A stretch of DNA of 15,012 nt from Ruminococcaceae bacterium UBA1438 (GCA_002329285.1 DCTO01000002.1:4278-19289); one strand, 5' to 3'; shown: positions 6,301 to 12,692, counted from the first letter of the stretch. Notes: a model not told the origin generated them from the sequence alone. A program made the numbers and translations.

Positions 6301-6684
6301 TTAATTGCTTATGGTTACTTTTCTCACAGCAATCGAGATACTGTTCAAGCCCTTTGCGACCCTCTGAACGATATAATCATGTGGGGTGTCGGTAGTACCG
6401 TCCTCGTTAAGCTGTGGTAGCTTGTCAATCCACAACACCGAATATTCGTCAATCGGGGGAGCGTCATTGTCCATGACAATAATCTTGTCATAAGACACGC
6501 TATCGCCAAACTGTCGGGTTAGCGTCTCGCCCATCGCCGGGGAAATGTTGGCATGAAACTCTGTCGGATTGCCGTATTTTATTTCGTATTCGCCTGTGGT
6601 ATTTCCCCATTCGTCTGTTATGGGTTTTCTACCCTCATACAGAGCATAGAAAAATCTTATCTTATTTCGATTCATGCAACGCAT
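6301..6684 (-). CDS. Phage head-tail connector / head closure-like protein
   Basis: A 127-aa protein resembling short head-closure or adaptor proteins of Firmicutes siphophages. It starts NRNKIRFFYALYEG, has a WGNTTGEYEIKYG turn, the segment FHANISPAMGETLTRQFGDS, a DNDAPPIDEYSVLWID strand block, and an IVQRVAKGLNSISIAVRKV end typical of such small beta-barrel connectors. In a phage these join the portal ring to the tail. CAGGGAGGG precedes ATG 6684. The gene begins 18 bp after the 312-aa gene and is the last in the leftward replication operon. No portal, capsid, protease, terminase or tail gene is present, so it is an orphan virion gene. That suggests action on a helper phage's particles or a remnant. 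Family assignment is from pattern memory. Confidence 0.68.
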   Translation of the reverse strand: MRCMNRNKIRFFYALYEGRKPITDEWGNTTGEYEIKYGNPTEFHANISPAMGETLTRQFGDSVSYDKIIVMDNDAPPIDEYSVLWIDKLPQLNEDGTTDTPHDYIVQRVAKGLNSISIAVRKVTISN

Positions 6685-6702
6685 AATCGACCCTCCCTGT
6701 GC

Positions 6703-7641
6703 TTATTCGCTGTCCTGTGCGGCTTCGACAATCTCAACATATTCGGCATATTGAGACAGCTTCAAAAGTGCCACATCTTCCGGGTGCTTCTCCATGACCG
6801 CCTTTGTATGCTGTGCAAGCTGTGTCTTATTGGCATTTTCGGGTACATCGTGGAAATACCAATCAACCCTTGTTTTCTCAAGAGGGGTAAGAGCGGTTTT
6901 CTTTGCCTTGAAATCCTGTAACTGTGGTACAGTATCAAGAACCGCCACAATATCAGCATATACAGGTGAATAAATCTTGCCTTTTTCTGCTTCATTGACG
7001 GTGAAAAAATCGTTATAATGCGTGGTCATGCTCTTGGGCTTGAACATTTCATCACACGCCCCTAAAAGGTATTCGGCGGCTCTGTCAATGGTTTGGTGCA
7101 TAGTGGAAGCGTCCATTTGCACCGGGGCAATAAGGGTAATACCGTTCTGTCGGCTAATTGCCTGTAAAGCTCGCATAGCGTGATAATTTTCGTAGAACAT
7201 CGGCATAATGTCGTATAACTCCACAGCGTCCAAATCATCACGCATTTTGAGCGTTTCCAACAGATTTTTCATGCTCTCGGTAGGAGCTGTGCGAAGCATG
7301 GTAGTAACCTTATTGTGGCGGCTCTCCGTAAAATCAGTAATCATTTTTCGGAAAGTGGCGGTTGCAACGGCAGTCAGCTTTCCAAATTCATCGTCAAATC
7401 GGCTCTTTTCTCGTGCAACCACAGCCGGGTTATAGAGACTGCCCAATCTGTCAAATTCGTTGTAGCTGTCCTTGTGTTCGTTCTGAATGAAAAAGCGATA
7501 ATTGTTCATGCTCTCCCAAATCCCGGCGTAAGTGTCCACCTTATTGGGCTTGATTGAACCATTTTCCCATTCTGCACGAGACTTTTGAATACTGGTTTGG
7601 ATTCTTTCAAAATCCTTGATATTGTTTGTGTTCATAGCCAT
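6703..7641 (-). CDS. 312-aa hypothetical protein between rep and the connector gene
   Basis: No recognised domain. The product is largely helical and charged, with a C-terminal segment LTPLEKTRVDWYFHDVPENA, and it has no signal peptide or membrane helix. AAAGGAGG lies 9 nt before ATG 7641. That site directly abuts the stop (7657-7659) of the displaced reading frame at the 3' end of the ATPase gene, and the connector gene follows 18 bp later, so all are one transcription unit. Pairing with a connector-like protein suggests a virion-related role, such as scaffold, size determination or interference with helper phage assembly. A role in DNA processing with the ATPase is equally open. The gene is certain; the function is unknown. 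Confidence 0.78.
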   Translation of the reverse strand: MAMNTNNIKDFERIQTSIQKSRAEWENGSIKPNKVDTYAGIWESMNNYRFFIQNEHKDSYNEFDRLGSLYNPAVVAREKSRFDDEFGKLTAVATATFRKMITDFTESRHNKVTTMLRTAPTESMKNLLETLKMRDDLDAVELYDIMPMFYENYHAMRALQAISRQNGITLIAPVQMDASTMHQTIDRAAEYLLGACDEMFKPKSMTTHYNDFFTVNEAEKGKIYSPVYADIVAVLDTVPQLQDFKAKKTALTPLEKTRVDWYFHDVPENANKTQLAQHTKAVMEKHPEDVALLKLSQYAEYVEIVEAAQDSE

Positions 7642-7656
7642 TTTTCATTTCCTCCT

Positions 7657-7896
7657 TTATTCTGACAGGGCGTTATCGCCTGTACTGTCTTCGCCAATCA
7701 GCCCACATTTAAGGGCAAAATCCTTTTCAAGCTCTGCCAAACGAACACGCTTGAGAAACATATCATCTTTGCATTGATAGCAATACAAGCCCTCTGCGGT
7801 GCTGAAAAATTGCTTATCAAACACAAATCGGATAAACTGTTTATCTTTATCAGATAAATACCTCTGACTTGCTTTTCGCCTTTTTCCTTGCGTTCG
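7657..7896 (-). other. Displaced -1 frame encoding the probable original C-terminus of the ATPase
   Basis: This frame opens after TGA (7899-7897) and runs to TAA at 7659-7657. It encodes a tail beginning near RKASQRYLSDKDKQFIRFVF, continuing through GLYCYQCKDDMF and RLAELEKDFALKCG, and ending NALSE. It has no start codon with a ribosome binding site, so it needs the upstream ATPase frame. Its stop abuts the AAAGGAGG of the next gene, the same spacing style as the rest of the operon. Confidence 0.7.
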
Positions 7897-8912
7897 TCAA
7901 AAATCACATACTCGCTTTCTGTTGTCCTTACATCGAATCCAACAGAGATACTATCTCTTGCGTACAATTCCCTCGACATACGCTTAAAAGCGGATAACCA
8001 GCCCTTACCGTTGCCATAGGGAGATTTACCCAACATACGCTCTGCAATCTCTGTCAAAGCGTCATAGCCAATACAGCCAATAAAGGTATTTTCCTCCATA
8101 AGCCGTCTAGCAATCCTCACAACAGGCTCGTCCTCATATGGAATACCGCTTGCCGCTCTTGCACTTGCTGTATCGAGGTCATTTGCGGTTAGCTGGGTGT
8201 ATTCGCCAATGGTTACACCGCCCCTATCTCCGATTGAGTAGGTGAAAGAATCGCCTTTGCGAGCGTTAGAGCTTTTCACATGACAAACGACAACTTGATT
8301 GTTGTCAGAGGGGCTTCTACCAATCTGCAAAACGCTTCTTGCCGCTCCGGGAATATCTACGCTCCCCAAAGCTCGCAACACATTTGACTTTCCCTCTTTG
8401 GCTTTCGCCATGTGTGCCAACAGAACGATAGCACAGCTTTCCTCTTTGGCTACTTGAGCAAGGTACGCCAAAATGGGGCGTGTCTGATTGCTCAAATTCG
8501 TGTTAATCTCCGCTCCGAAAAAGCTCTGAATCGGGTCGAATACAACCAATTTTGCCTGTGTCTGCTGAATAGCGGCTTGCAATCCCTCGTGTACAAATGT
8601 TACGGCATAGGCTTCTTCGATGAAATAACACTTGCTCACATCACCGCCTGACGCTTCAATTCGTCCTCGGAGGGTGCTGGAATCGTCCTCAACAGATAAA
8701 ATCAGCACATTTCCTTGAGCTACGGTGCTATCGAGCAACTGCCCACCTTTAGAAGTGAGTGCCGCCATTTTACAGAGAAAAGCGGTTTTGCCACAGCCGG
8801 GGTCTCCTTGAACCAGTGTCAATTTTCCGATGGGAAAATAGGGCTTACAAAGCCATTTCGGAGGTTCATAGGGAACATCAGCGAAACAGGATATTTTCAA
8901 ACTGTTTTCCAT
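7698..8912 (-). CDS. RepA-like RecA-fold ATPase (DnaB-type helicase/loader family), apparent 3' frameshift
   Basis: A cytoplasmic ATPase of the AAA_25/RepA group, used by plasmids and phages to start replication. The 404-aa frame has Walker A GDPGCGKT at 36-43, a LSVEDDSSTLRGRI block at 72-85, Walker B KLVVFDPIQS at 121-130, the sensor-like VLLAHMAKA at 163-171, and a C-terminal helical/winged region about 255-340. AAAGGGGG precedes ATG 8912 and overlaps the stop of the Xis-like gene. From about residue 340 the frame becomes implausible, whereas the -1 frame stays open over 7657-7896, gives a convincing protein tail, and ends exactly at the next gene's ribosome binding site. The parsimonious reading is a one-base loss in an A-run near 7881-7885 (mutation or assembly error). 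Programmed frameshifting is less likely. Confidence 0.85.
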   Translation of the reverse strand: MENSLKISCFADVPYEPPKWLCKPYFPIGKLTLVQGDPGCGKTAFLCKMAALTSKGGQLLDSTVAQGNVLILSVEDDSSTLRGRIEASGGDVSKCYFIEEAYAVTFVHEGLQAAIQQTQAKLVVFDPIQSFFGAEINTNLSNQTRPILAYLAQVAKEESCAIVLLAHMAKAKEGKSNVLRALGSVDIPGAARSVLQIGRSPSDNNQVVVCHVKSSNARKGDSFTYSIGDRGGVTIGEYTQLTANDLDTASARAASGIPYEDEPVVRIARRLMEENTFIGCIGYDALTEIAERMLGKSPYGNGKGWLSAFKRMSRELYARDSISVGFDVRTTESEYVIFDERKEKGEKQVRGIYLIKINSLSDLCLISNFSAPQRACIAINAKMICFSSVFVWQSLKRILPLNVG

Positions 8913-8926
8913 TCATGTTTCCCCCT

Positions 8927-9139
8927 TTACAACTGAATTGGGCTATGGCTTGATTGTTCGTCAAGCTCTGCGAGCAATCGGGGAACATTCACAAGCACCT
9001 TTGAACCTGTGCGGATATGGGGCAGAGTGCCATTTTTCAACGCCTGTCTCAAAAACCATTCCGACAACCCGGTTGTCTTTACTGCCTGTTTAATCGGTTG
9101 AAAAATAGGCTGACTCATATCAATTGTTTCTTTCCTCAT
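8927..9139 (-). CDS. xis: Excisionase-like HTH DNA-binding protein
   Basis: A 70-aa protein with a winged-helix layout of the Xis/MerR-like helix-turn-helix 17 type: QPIKQAVKTTGLSEWFLRQAL (recognition helix), then NGTLPHIRTGSKVLVNVPRLLAELDEQ (wing with GSKVLVN). Such proteins bend att-site DNA and favour excision, or act as activators of element genes. The start ATG 9139 was chosen for the AGAGGGGGTG before it; ATG 9118, after GAGGAAAG, is an alternative that removes seven residues. It overlaps the end of the 62-aa gene and is followed at once by the ATPase gene. It is a candidate binder of the AGAC arrays. The xis symbol is by similarity of fold and context. Confidence 0.76.
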   Translation of the reverse strand: MRKETIDMSQPIFQPIKQAVKTTGLSEWFLRQALKNGTLPHIRTGSKVLVNVPRLLAELDEQSSHSPIQL

Positions 9140-9308
9140 TTGCTTGCACCCCCTCTTTTTCTGCCTTTTTCTTGGCATAATACTTTTGATTAGACTTTCG
9201 TATGCTTTCTTTGTTATTTCGTCTCCACTCGGCTTTAGCGGCTCTGCGTTCTAACAAAATCTTGTGTCTAATCTCTTTCTCAAATTCAATTTTTTCTGCT
9301 TCCGTCAT
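9120..9308 (-). CDS. 62-aa basic hypothetical protein, first gene of the replication operon
   Basis: A short, very charged helical protein with the segment EWRRNNKESIRKSNQKYYAKKK. It recalls basic motifs seen in small phage and plasmid proteins and in N-termini of some HNH-associated proteins, but it has no catalytic domain. The start is ATG 9308, 10 nt after GGAAAGGAG. The frame stays open to 9374, but those extra codons lie in the attenuator stem, so a longer version is unlikely. It overlaps the next gene by about 20 bp. A nucleic-acid-binding role is plausible from charge alone. Being first after the structured leader, it may be regulatory. Confidence 0.62.
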   Translation of the reverse strand: MTEAEKIEFEKEIRHKILLERRAAKAEWRRNNKESIRKSNQKYYAKKKAEKEGVQANEERNN

Positions 9309-9345
9309 ACGGTGTTTGCTCCTTTCCGATTGAAATTTGGCAAAC

Positions 9346-9399
9346 AAAAAAAGCACATCAACTGACAAAACCAATAATGGCTCAATCAGTTAATGTGCT
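9346..9399 (-). terminator. Attenuator-like terminator in the leader of the replication operon
   Basis: Read leftward, AGCACATTAACTGA (9399-9386) pairs with TCAGTTGATGTGCT (9365-9352), 13 of 14 positions plus a G-U pair, across a 20-nt loop. Seven T residues follow (9352-9346). The hairpin lies between the promoter at 9585-9613 and the first gene at 9308, with no gene upstream to terminate. It is therefore probably a transcription attenuator controlling rep expression. Confidence 0.75.
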
Positions 9400-9449
9400 A
9401 TATGCTCCTCGACAGTATAACAATCAACTAAACTTTAGCGGCTATAAAT

Positions 9450-9516
9450 CACACAATATCAATTCTTGCGGAATTGTAGGGAGTATGTCGGTTATTAAAC
9501 CTCGTTATATTGTGTG
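9450..9516 (-). promoter_or_regulatory. Structured 5' leader with nested inverted repeats
   Basis: CACACAATAT (9450-9459) and ATATTGTGTG (9507-9516) are perfect 10-bp inverted arms. Inside them CAATTC (9460-9465) and GAATTG (9471-9476) form a 5-nt-loop hairpin. This lies in the 270-nt untranslated leader, upstream of the attenuator. It could be an antiterminator fold, a target of an antisense RNA, or a protein-binding site. Confidence 0.5.
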
Positions 9517-9584
9517 TCACCGATAAAGAACATTCTAAATGTTTTTACGGTATTCAGTTAATGCAATCTTTCGTTTGCATATAT

Positions 9585-9613
9585 AGTATATCAGAGAAAC
9601 ATCGTTTTGTAAA
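9585..9613 (-). promoter_or_regulatory. Sigma-A promoter of the leftward replication operon
   Basis: On the minus strand, TTTACA (9613-9608), a 17-bp spacer, then TATACT (9590-9585). Each hexamer matches consensus at five of six bases. The expected start near 9578 gives a leader of about 270 nt before the 62-aa gene, containing the nested repeats and the attenuator. Confidence 0.8.
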
Positions 9614-9689
9614 GAGGTATCTCGAAAATAAAACACAAGATATTGTGCCTAAAACTTATTATTCTTATAAATTCAGTATATATAGTATC

Positions 9690-9791
9690 GTCTTTTTCGT
9701 CTTTACTGTCTTTATCGTCTTTACTGTCTTTATCGTCTGTTCTGTCTTTGCACGAGGGTATTGTCTTTTTCGTCTTTGCGTCTTTTCGTCT
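9690..9791 (-). repeat. Right array of AGAC-centred short repeats, inverted relative to the left array
   Basis: On the plus strand, eleven GTCT units start at 9690, 9699, 9708, 9717, 9726, 9735, 9744, 9763, 9772, 9780 and 9788. Read from the outer side inward, the spacings are 8, 8, 9, 19, 9, 9, 9, 9, 9 and 9. The left array gives 8, 8, 9, 19, 9, 9, 9, 9, 8. Two units in the opposite orientation (9829-9832 and 9838-9841) lie just outside, as also happens on the left (2303, 2312). Likely a binding platform for a recombination or replication protein. Confidence 0.85.
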
Positions 9792-9972
9792 TGCGGTTTG
9801 CCCGGTTGATTTTTTCCCGATGGGAGAGAGACGGAAAAGACAAAAAATATGGATAGAAAACCCTTTTACTTTTTCGGGGTACTCAAGCTACTCCCCCGGC
9901 TTGAAAGTGCGGCGGCATATCCCCCTCCGGGTGCTTTGTCTGCTGGTGTTGCTTTGTGCGGTACAGAACCGG
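9792..9972. other. Non-coding right end of the element
   Basis: About 180 bp between the repeat array and the candidate attR core. It is more GC-rich than the host side and has short C-rich and G-rich tracts (near 9893-9898 and 9922-9930). Apart from two inverted AGAC units (9829-9841), I see no gene or clear regulatory site. Plus-strand frames crossing this stretch have no ribosome binding sites. Confidence 0.5.
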
Positions 9973-9995
9973 GAAAAATCAACAGAAAATCAACA
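9973..9995 (+). repeat. Candidate right attachment site (attR core), 23-bp direct repeat
   Basis: Perfect copy of 2172-2194. Upstream similarity continues in broken form (both copies are preceded by TGCTTTG and GCG about 25-35 bp away), and TATAAAAT follows both downstream. The duplication may therefore be somewhat larger than the identical core. Rejoining the two copies would place the deacetylase terminator about 300 bp before mreB. Confidence 0.55.
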
Positions 9996-10291
9996 CCCAT
10001 ATTCAGAACAATATAAAATGACTTATTAGACAGGTGCAACAACTTACAACAACCAATAAAATAGCGAACAAAGCAACAACATTGATTATATAAGGCTTTC
10101 ATTCACTAATCTACACCAATTTACACCACGATAAAAGGCAACACAAAAAATATCGTTGATTATTTGAAAAAATTTTGTTAAAATTCAAATTTGCTATTGT
10201 TATATATTTTCTTTTAATATATAATGAAATTTATATAATGGATTAATTTGCGGATTTTTAAAATTTTCGCTTTGAAAGAGAGAGAAAAGAT
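9996..10291. other. Host-side AT-rich region upstream of mreB
   Basis: A region of 296 bp without a gene. It contains three CAACAAC motifs (10037, 10047, 10074), a tandem TACACCA pair (two copies 11 bp apart, about 10113-10130), an 11-bp TTTGAAAAAAT (10163-10173) that also occurs at 2083-2093, and the mreB promoter. The first two motif sets could be recombinase-binding sites if the element ends further right than 9995. Confidence 0.5.
10197..10225 (+). promoter_or_regulatory. Predicted sigma-A promoter for the mreBCD-PBP2 operon
   Basis: TTGTTA (10197-10202), a 17-bp spacer, then TATAAT (10220-10225), in a strongly AT-rich stretch. A second TATAAT at 10234-10239 lacks a good -35. It lies on the host side of the candidate attR, so insertion would leave mre expression intact. 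Confidence 0.68.
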
Positions 10292-11272
10292 ATGATTTTA
10301 ACAAGGGATATCGGAATTGATTTAGGCACGGAAAACACCATAATCTGTGACAGAAGAGGAAGAATTGTTATAAGCGAGCCAAGCGTTGTTGCGGTTGACG
10401 TTAAATCGCGCAGAGTGCTTGCAACCGGAGACAGGGCAAAGGAAATGATTGGCAGAACGCCCGGCTCAATCGTTGCAATCAAGCCGCTTCGCGAGGGCGT
10501 TATTGCGGATTTTGATATGACTGCGGACATGCTGCACAGCTTTATTTTCGGTTCATCAAAAGCATCCATGTTTGCAAGAACGAGGGCTATTGTTACCGTT
10601 CCGAGCGGCGTTACCGAGGTTGAGCGCAGAGCGGTTGAGGATGCGGCGCGCTCCGCAGGTATTCAGGAGGTTGAGCTGATTGAGGAGCCGATGGCGGCTG
10701 CTCTCGGCGCAGGGCTTCCTGTTTATGACGCAACCGGCTCAATGGTTGTTGACATCGGCGGCGGCACGTGTGACATTGCCGTTATCTCCCTTGGCGGCAT
10801 CGCCGCAAGAAAAAGCGTTAAAATTGCCGGAAACGCGCTGAATGAGGCAATTATCAATTATATGAGAAAAAGCCACAACCTGCTTATCGGCGACGTTACG
10901 GCTGAAGATATCAAACTTAAAATCGGTTCTGTTGCGCCATATGACGGCGAGGGCGCAATGGAGGTCAGGGGCAGAAATCTGACTGACGGACTGCCCAAGG
11001 CAATAGAGGTTTCCTCCGCCCAGATAAGAGAGGTGCTGCTTGAGCCCGTTGGAGAAATCATTACGGCAATCAGAGAAACCCTTGAGGTTACCCTGCCGGA
11101 GCTTGCGGCGGATATTATTGACAGGGGCATTTATCTCACAGGCGGAACGGCGCAGCTCAAGGGCCTTACTGAGCTGATTTCAAAGGAAACCAAAATGCAG
11201 GTTCACCTGCCCGAAAAGCCGATGGAGGCAGTTGCAATCGGCACTGCAATGAAACTCAGACGAGCAAGATAA
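10292..11272 (+). CDS. mreB: Rod shape-determining protein MreB
   Basis: Bacterial actin homologue that polymerises on the inner face of the membrane and guides lateral peptidoglycan synthesis. The 326-aa product has the actin-fold ATPase motifs: phosphate-1 DLGTENT at 10-16, phosphate-2 DIGGGTCD at 154-161, and the adenosine motif LTGGTA at 282-287. Also present are TVPSGVTEVERRAVEDAARSAG at about 102-123 and IEEPMAAALGAGLPV at 130-144, both typical of MreB/Mbl. Length is normal for MreB, slightly short. The start at 10292 fits the conserved N-terminus; the preceding GAGAGAG tract is a weak Shine-Dalgarno. It is the first gene of an operon with mreC, mreD and PBP2. Mbl cannot be excluded as the paralogue name. 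Confidence 0.96.
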   Translation: MILTRDIGIDLGTENTIICDRRGRIVISEPSVVAVDVKSRRVLATGDRAKEMIGRTPGSIVAIKPLREGVIADFDMTADMLHSFIFGSSKASMFARTRAIVTVPSGVTEVERRAVEDAARSAGIQEVELIEEPMAAALGAGLPVYDATGSMVVDIGGGTCDIAVISLGGIAARKSVKIAGNALNEAIINYMRKSHNLLIGDVTAEDIKLKIGSVAPYDGEGAMEVRGRNLTDGLPKAIEVSSAQIREVLLEPVGEIITAIRETLEVTLPELAADIIDRGIYLTGGTAQLKGLTELISKETKMQVHLPEKPMEAVAIGTAMKLRRAR

Positions 11273-11287
11273 AGGATTGTTTTCATT

Positions 11288-12130
11288 ATGAAAGAGCTTT
11301 TTAAAAGCACACGTTTTAAACTGATAATGGCCATAATTGCGTTGCTGCTTGCCGGCGCGCTTGTCTGCGCTGCAAACGGAAGCGGCGAAACCGCGCAATC
11401 AAGCATTATCGGCATCATATTTACACCCGCAAACTGGGTTGCAACAAAGATTTCTGACGGAATTACATATGTTTTCGGCGAGGCAAGCGGCAACGCCGAA
11501 TATCTGAAGCGCATTGATTATCTTGAACAGCAGGTTGGCGCATTGCAGGACCAGCTTTCTGATTATGAAAATCTGCAAAAGCAGAATGCGCTTTATAAGG
11601 ACGCACTAGGGCTTAAAGAGGAAAATCCGGATTTCACCTTTGTTGAGGCAAGCGTTACCGGAAGGGACGCGGCGGATATTTTCTGCTCTTACACAATTGA
11701 TGCCGGCACCGCAAACGGCATCAAGGAGGGCGACGCCGTGCTTTACGGCAATTACATCGTTGGCGTGATTGATAAGGCATATCCCACATACAGCGTTGTT
11801 AAAACCATACTTGACCCGGATTTTTCCGTTTCGGCATATGAAATCATTTCCGGTGAATTCTCATACGTTACAGGCGATTCAAGGCTTGCTGCCCAGGGAA
11901 AATGTAAAATGGCAAATCTTGAGTCAAACACATCGGTTACCTACGGCTCAATCATCAGCACGGCAGGCATCAGCGGCAGCATTCCCGAGGGGCTTGTTAT
12001 CGGCACTGTTGAGGAAATCAACGAGGAAAGCACCTCAATTGCCTCATACGCTGTTATCGCGCCTGGCGTTGACGTTAACAACATCTCAAACTGCCTTGTT
12101 TTAACCGGCTTTGAAAGCGAGGGGCAGTGA
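11288..12130 (+). CDS. mreC: Rod shape-determining protein MreC
   Basis: Membrane-anchored scaffold linking MreB, MreD and PBP2 in the elongasome. The 280-aa protein has one N-terminal transmembrane helix (about 11-30), a periplasm-facing coiled coil (about 70-105, EYLKRIDYLEQQVGALQDQL), and the MreC beta-domains (from about 115; GTANGIKEGDAVLYGNYIVGVI and TAGISGSIPEGLVIGTVEEI are family hallmarks). It lies 15 bp after mreB with AAAGGA before its ATG. Its stop overlaps the mreD start (TGATG), indicating translational coupling. Confidence 0.95.
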   Translation: MKELFKSTRFKLIMAIIALLLAGALVCAANGSGETAQSSIIGIIFTPANWVATKISDGITYVFGEASGNAEYLKRIDYLEQQVGALQDQLSDYENLQKQNALYKDALGLKEENPDFTFVEASVTGRDAADIFCSYTIDAGTANGIKEGDAVLYGNYIVGVIDKAYPTYSVVKTILDPDFSVSAYEIISGEFSYVTGDSRLAAQGKCKMANLESNTSVTYGSIISTAGISGSIPEGLVIGTVEEINEESTSIASYAVIAPGVDVNNISNCLVLTGFESEGQ

Positions 12131-12657
12131 TGGATTTAACATATAATCAGCGCATAAGCAAGACTGTGACATATGTGATAATTATTTCCCTTGCAGCTCT
12201 TATTCAGAACACAAAAGGGCTGACGATAGAAATAGGCGGGGCGCGGTGCTTTCTGCTGCTGCCCGTTTGCATGATTATCGGCATCGGCGAGGATGAATTT
12301 TGGGCAGGCATTATGGGCCTTTTCGGCGGCATGCTTTGGGATCTGACCTCTGCGCAGCACCACGGCTTTAATGCAATTTTCATTTGCCTGTTTTGCTTCT
12401 TCTGCGCGGCGCTGGTTACATATTATGTGCGCGAAACCTTTCTGACGGGCTTTATTTTTTCAGCCGTTGAAATATTCACATACTGCCTGCTTTACTGGCT
12501 GTTTTTCATTATTTTCAGGGGCATGCACGGGGTTGAGCTAACCCTTTTCAGCTTTTACATTCCCAGCGCGTTTTATACGCTGGCAATCACCCCGATAATT
12601 TGGCTGACTTTAAGCCCGATTAAAAAGGCGCTTAACAAGCCTGTTATTGCAAAATAA
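12130..12657 (+). CDS. mreD: Rod shape-determining protein MreD
   Basis: Polytopic membrane partner of MreC and PBP2. The 175-aa protein has about five hydrophobic segments spread over its length, starting near residue 15 and ending near residue 165, with ICLFCFFCAALVTYYVRETFLTGF in the middle. The ATG at 12130 overlaps the mreC stop as TGATG; an in-frame GTG at 12127 is possible but less likely. MreD is poorly conserved, so the call rests on size, topology, the GGMLWDLTSAQHHGFNAI block resembling the MreD G-DxxxG-xxG region, and position between mreC and the PBP gene. Confidence 0.92.
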   Translation: MDLTYNQRISKTVTYVIIISLAALIQNTKGLTIEIGGARCFLLLPVCMIIGIGEDEFWAGIMGLFGGMLWDLTSAQHHGFNAIFICLFCFFCAALVTYYVRETFLTGFIFSAVEIFTYCLLYWLFFIIFRGMHGVELTLFSFYIPSAFYTLAITPIIWLTLSPIKKALNKPVIAK

Positions 12658-12692
12658 TCTTTATTCAAATACTTACGAAGGGAGGGAAAGCC

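Larger units (their letters stand above)
2172..9995. mobile_element. Integrated element, candidate minimal phage satellite (about 7.8 kb)
   Basis: The block contains a tyrosine integrase, an Xis-like protein, a RepA-type ATPase, a Gp157-like phage protein, a phage head-tail connector-like protein and a small HTH regulator. It interrupts the interval between a deacetylase gene and mreB. A 23-bp perfect direct repeat lies at 2172-2194 and 9973-9995, and inverted short-repeat arrays lie just inside each end. No relaxase, conjugation, portal, terminase or tail genes are visible, so it is neither a self-transmissible conjugative element nor a complete phage. A satellite identity is inferred from gene content. 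The exact ends are provisional, because an alternative pair of boundaries about 90-170 bp further out is possible. Confidence 0.72.

Noticed and set aside
7881..7885. Programmed -1 frameshift site in the ATPase gene
   Set aside because: The A5 run lacks a proper X XXY YYZ heptamer in frame and no clear downstream pseudoknot was seen. A one-base loss or sequencing error is simpler.
9690..9791. The short regular repeats as a CRISPR array
   Set aside because: Units are only 8-9 bp with no 25-40 bp spacers, there are no cas genes, and a mirrored copy exists at the other end.
9510..10029. Plus-strand open frames of about 100-128 codons at the right end of the element
   Set aside because: Their Phe/Val/Ser-rich translations come from the GTCTTT repeats, they have no ribosome binding site, and they cross both the array and the candidate attR.
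9996..10160. A tRNA or other RNA gene as integration target at the right junction
   Set aside because: No cloverleaf, no CCA-type end and no T-loop sequence could be found on either strand near either junction.
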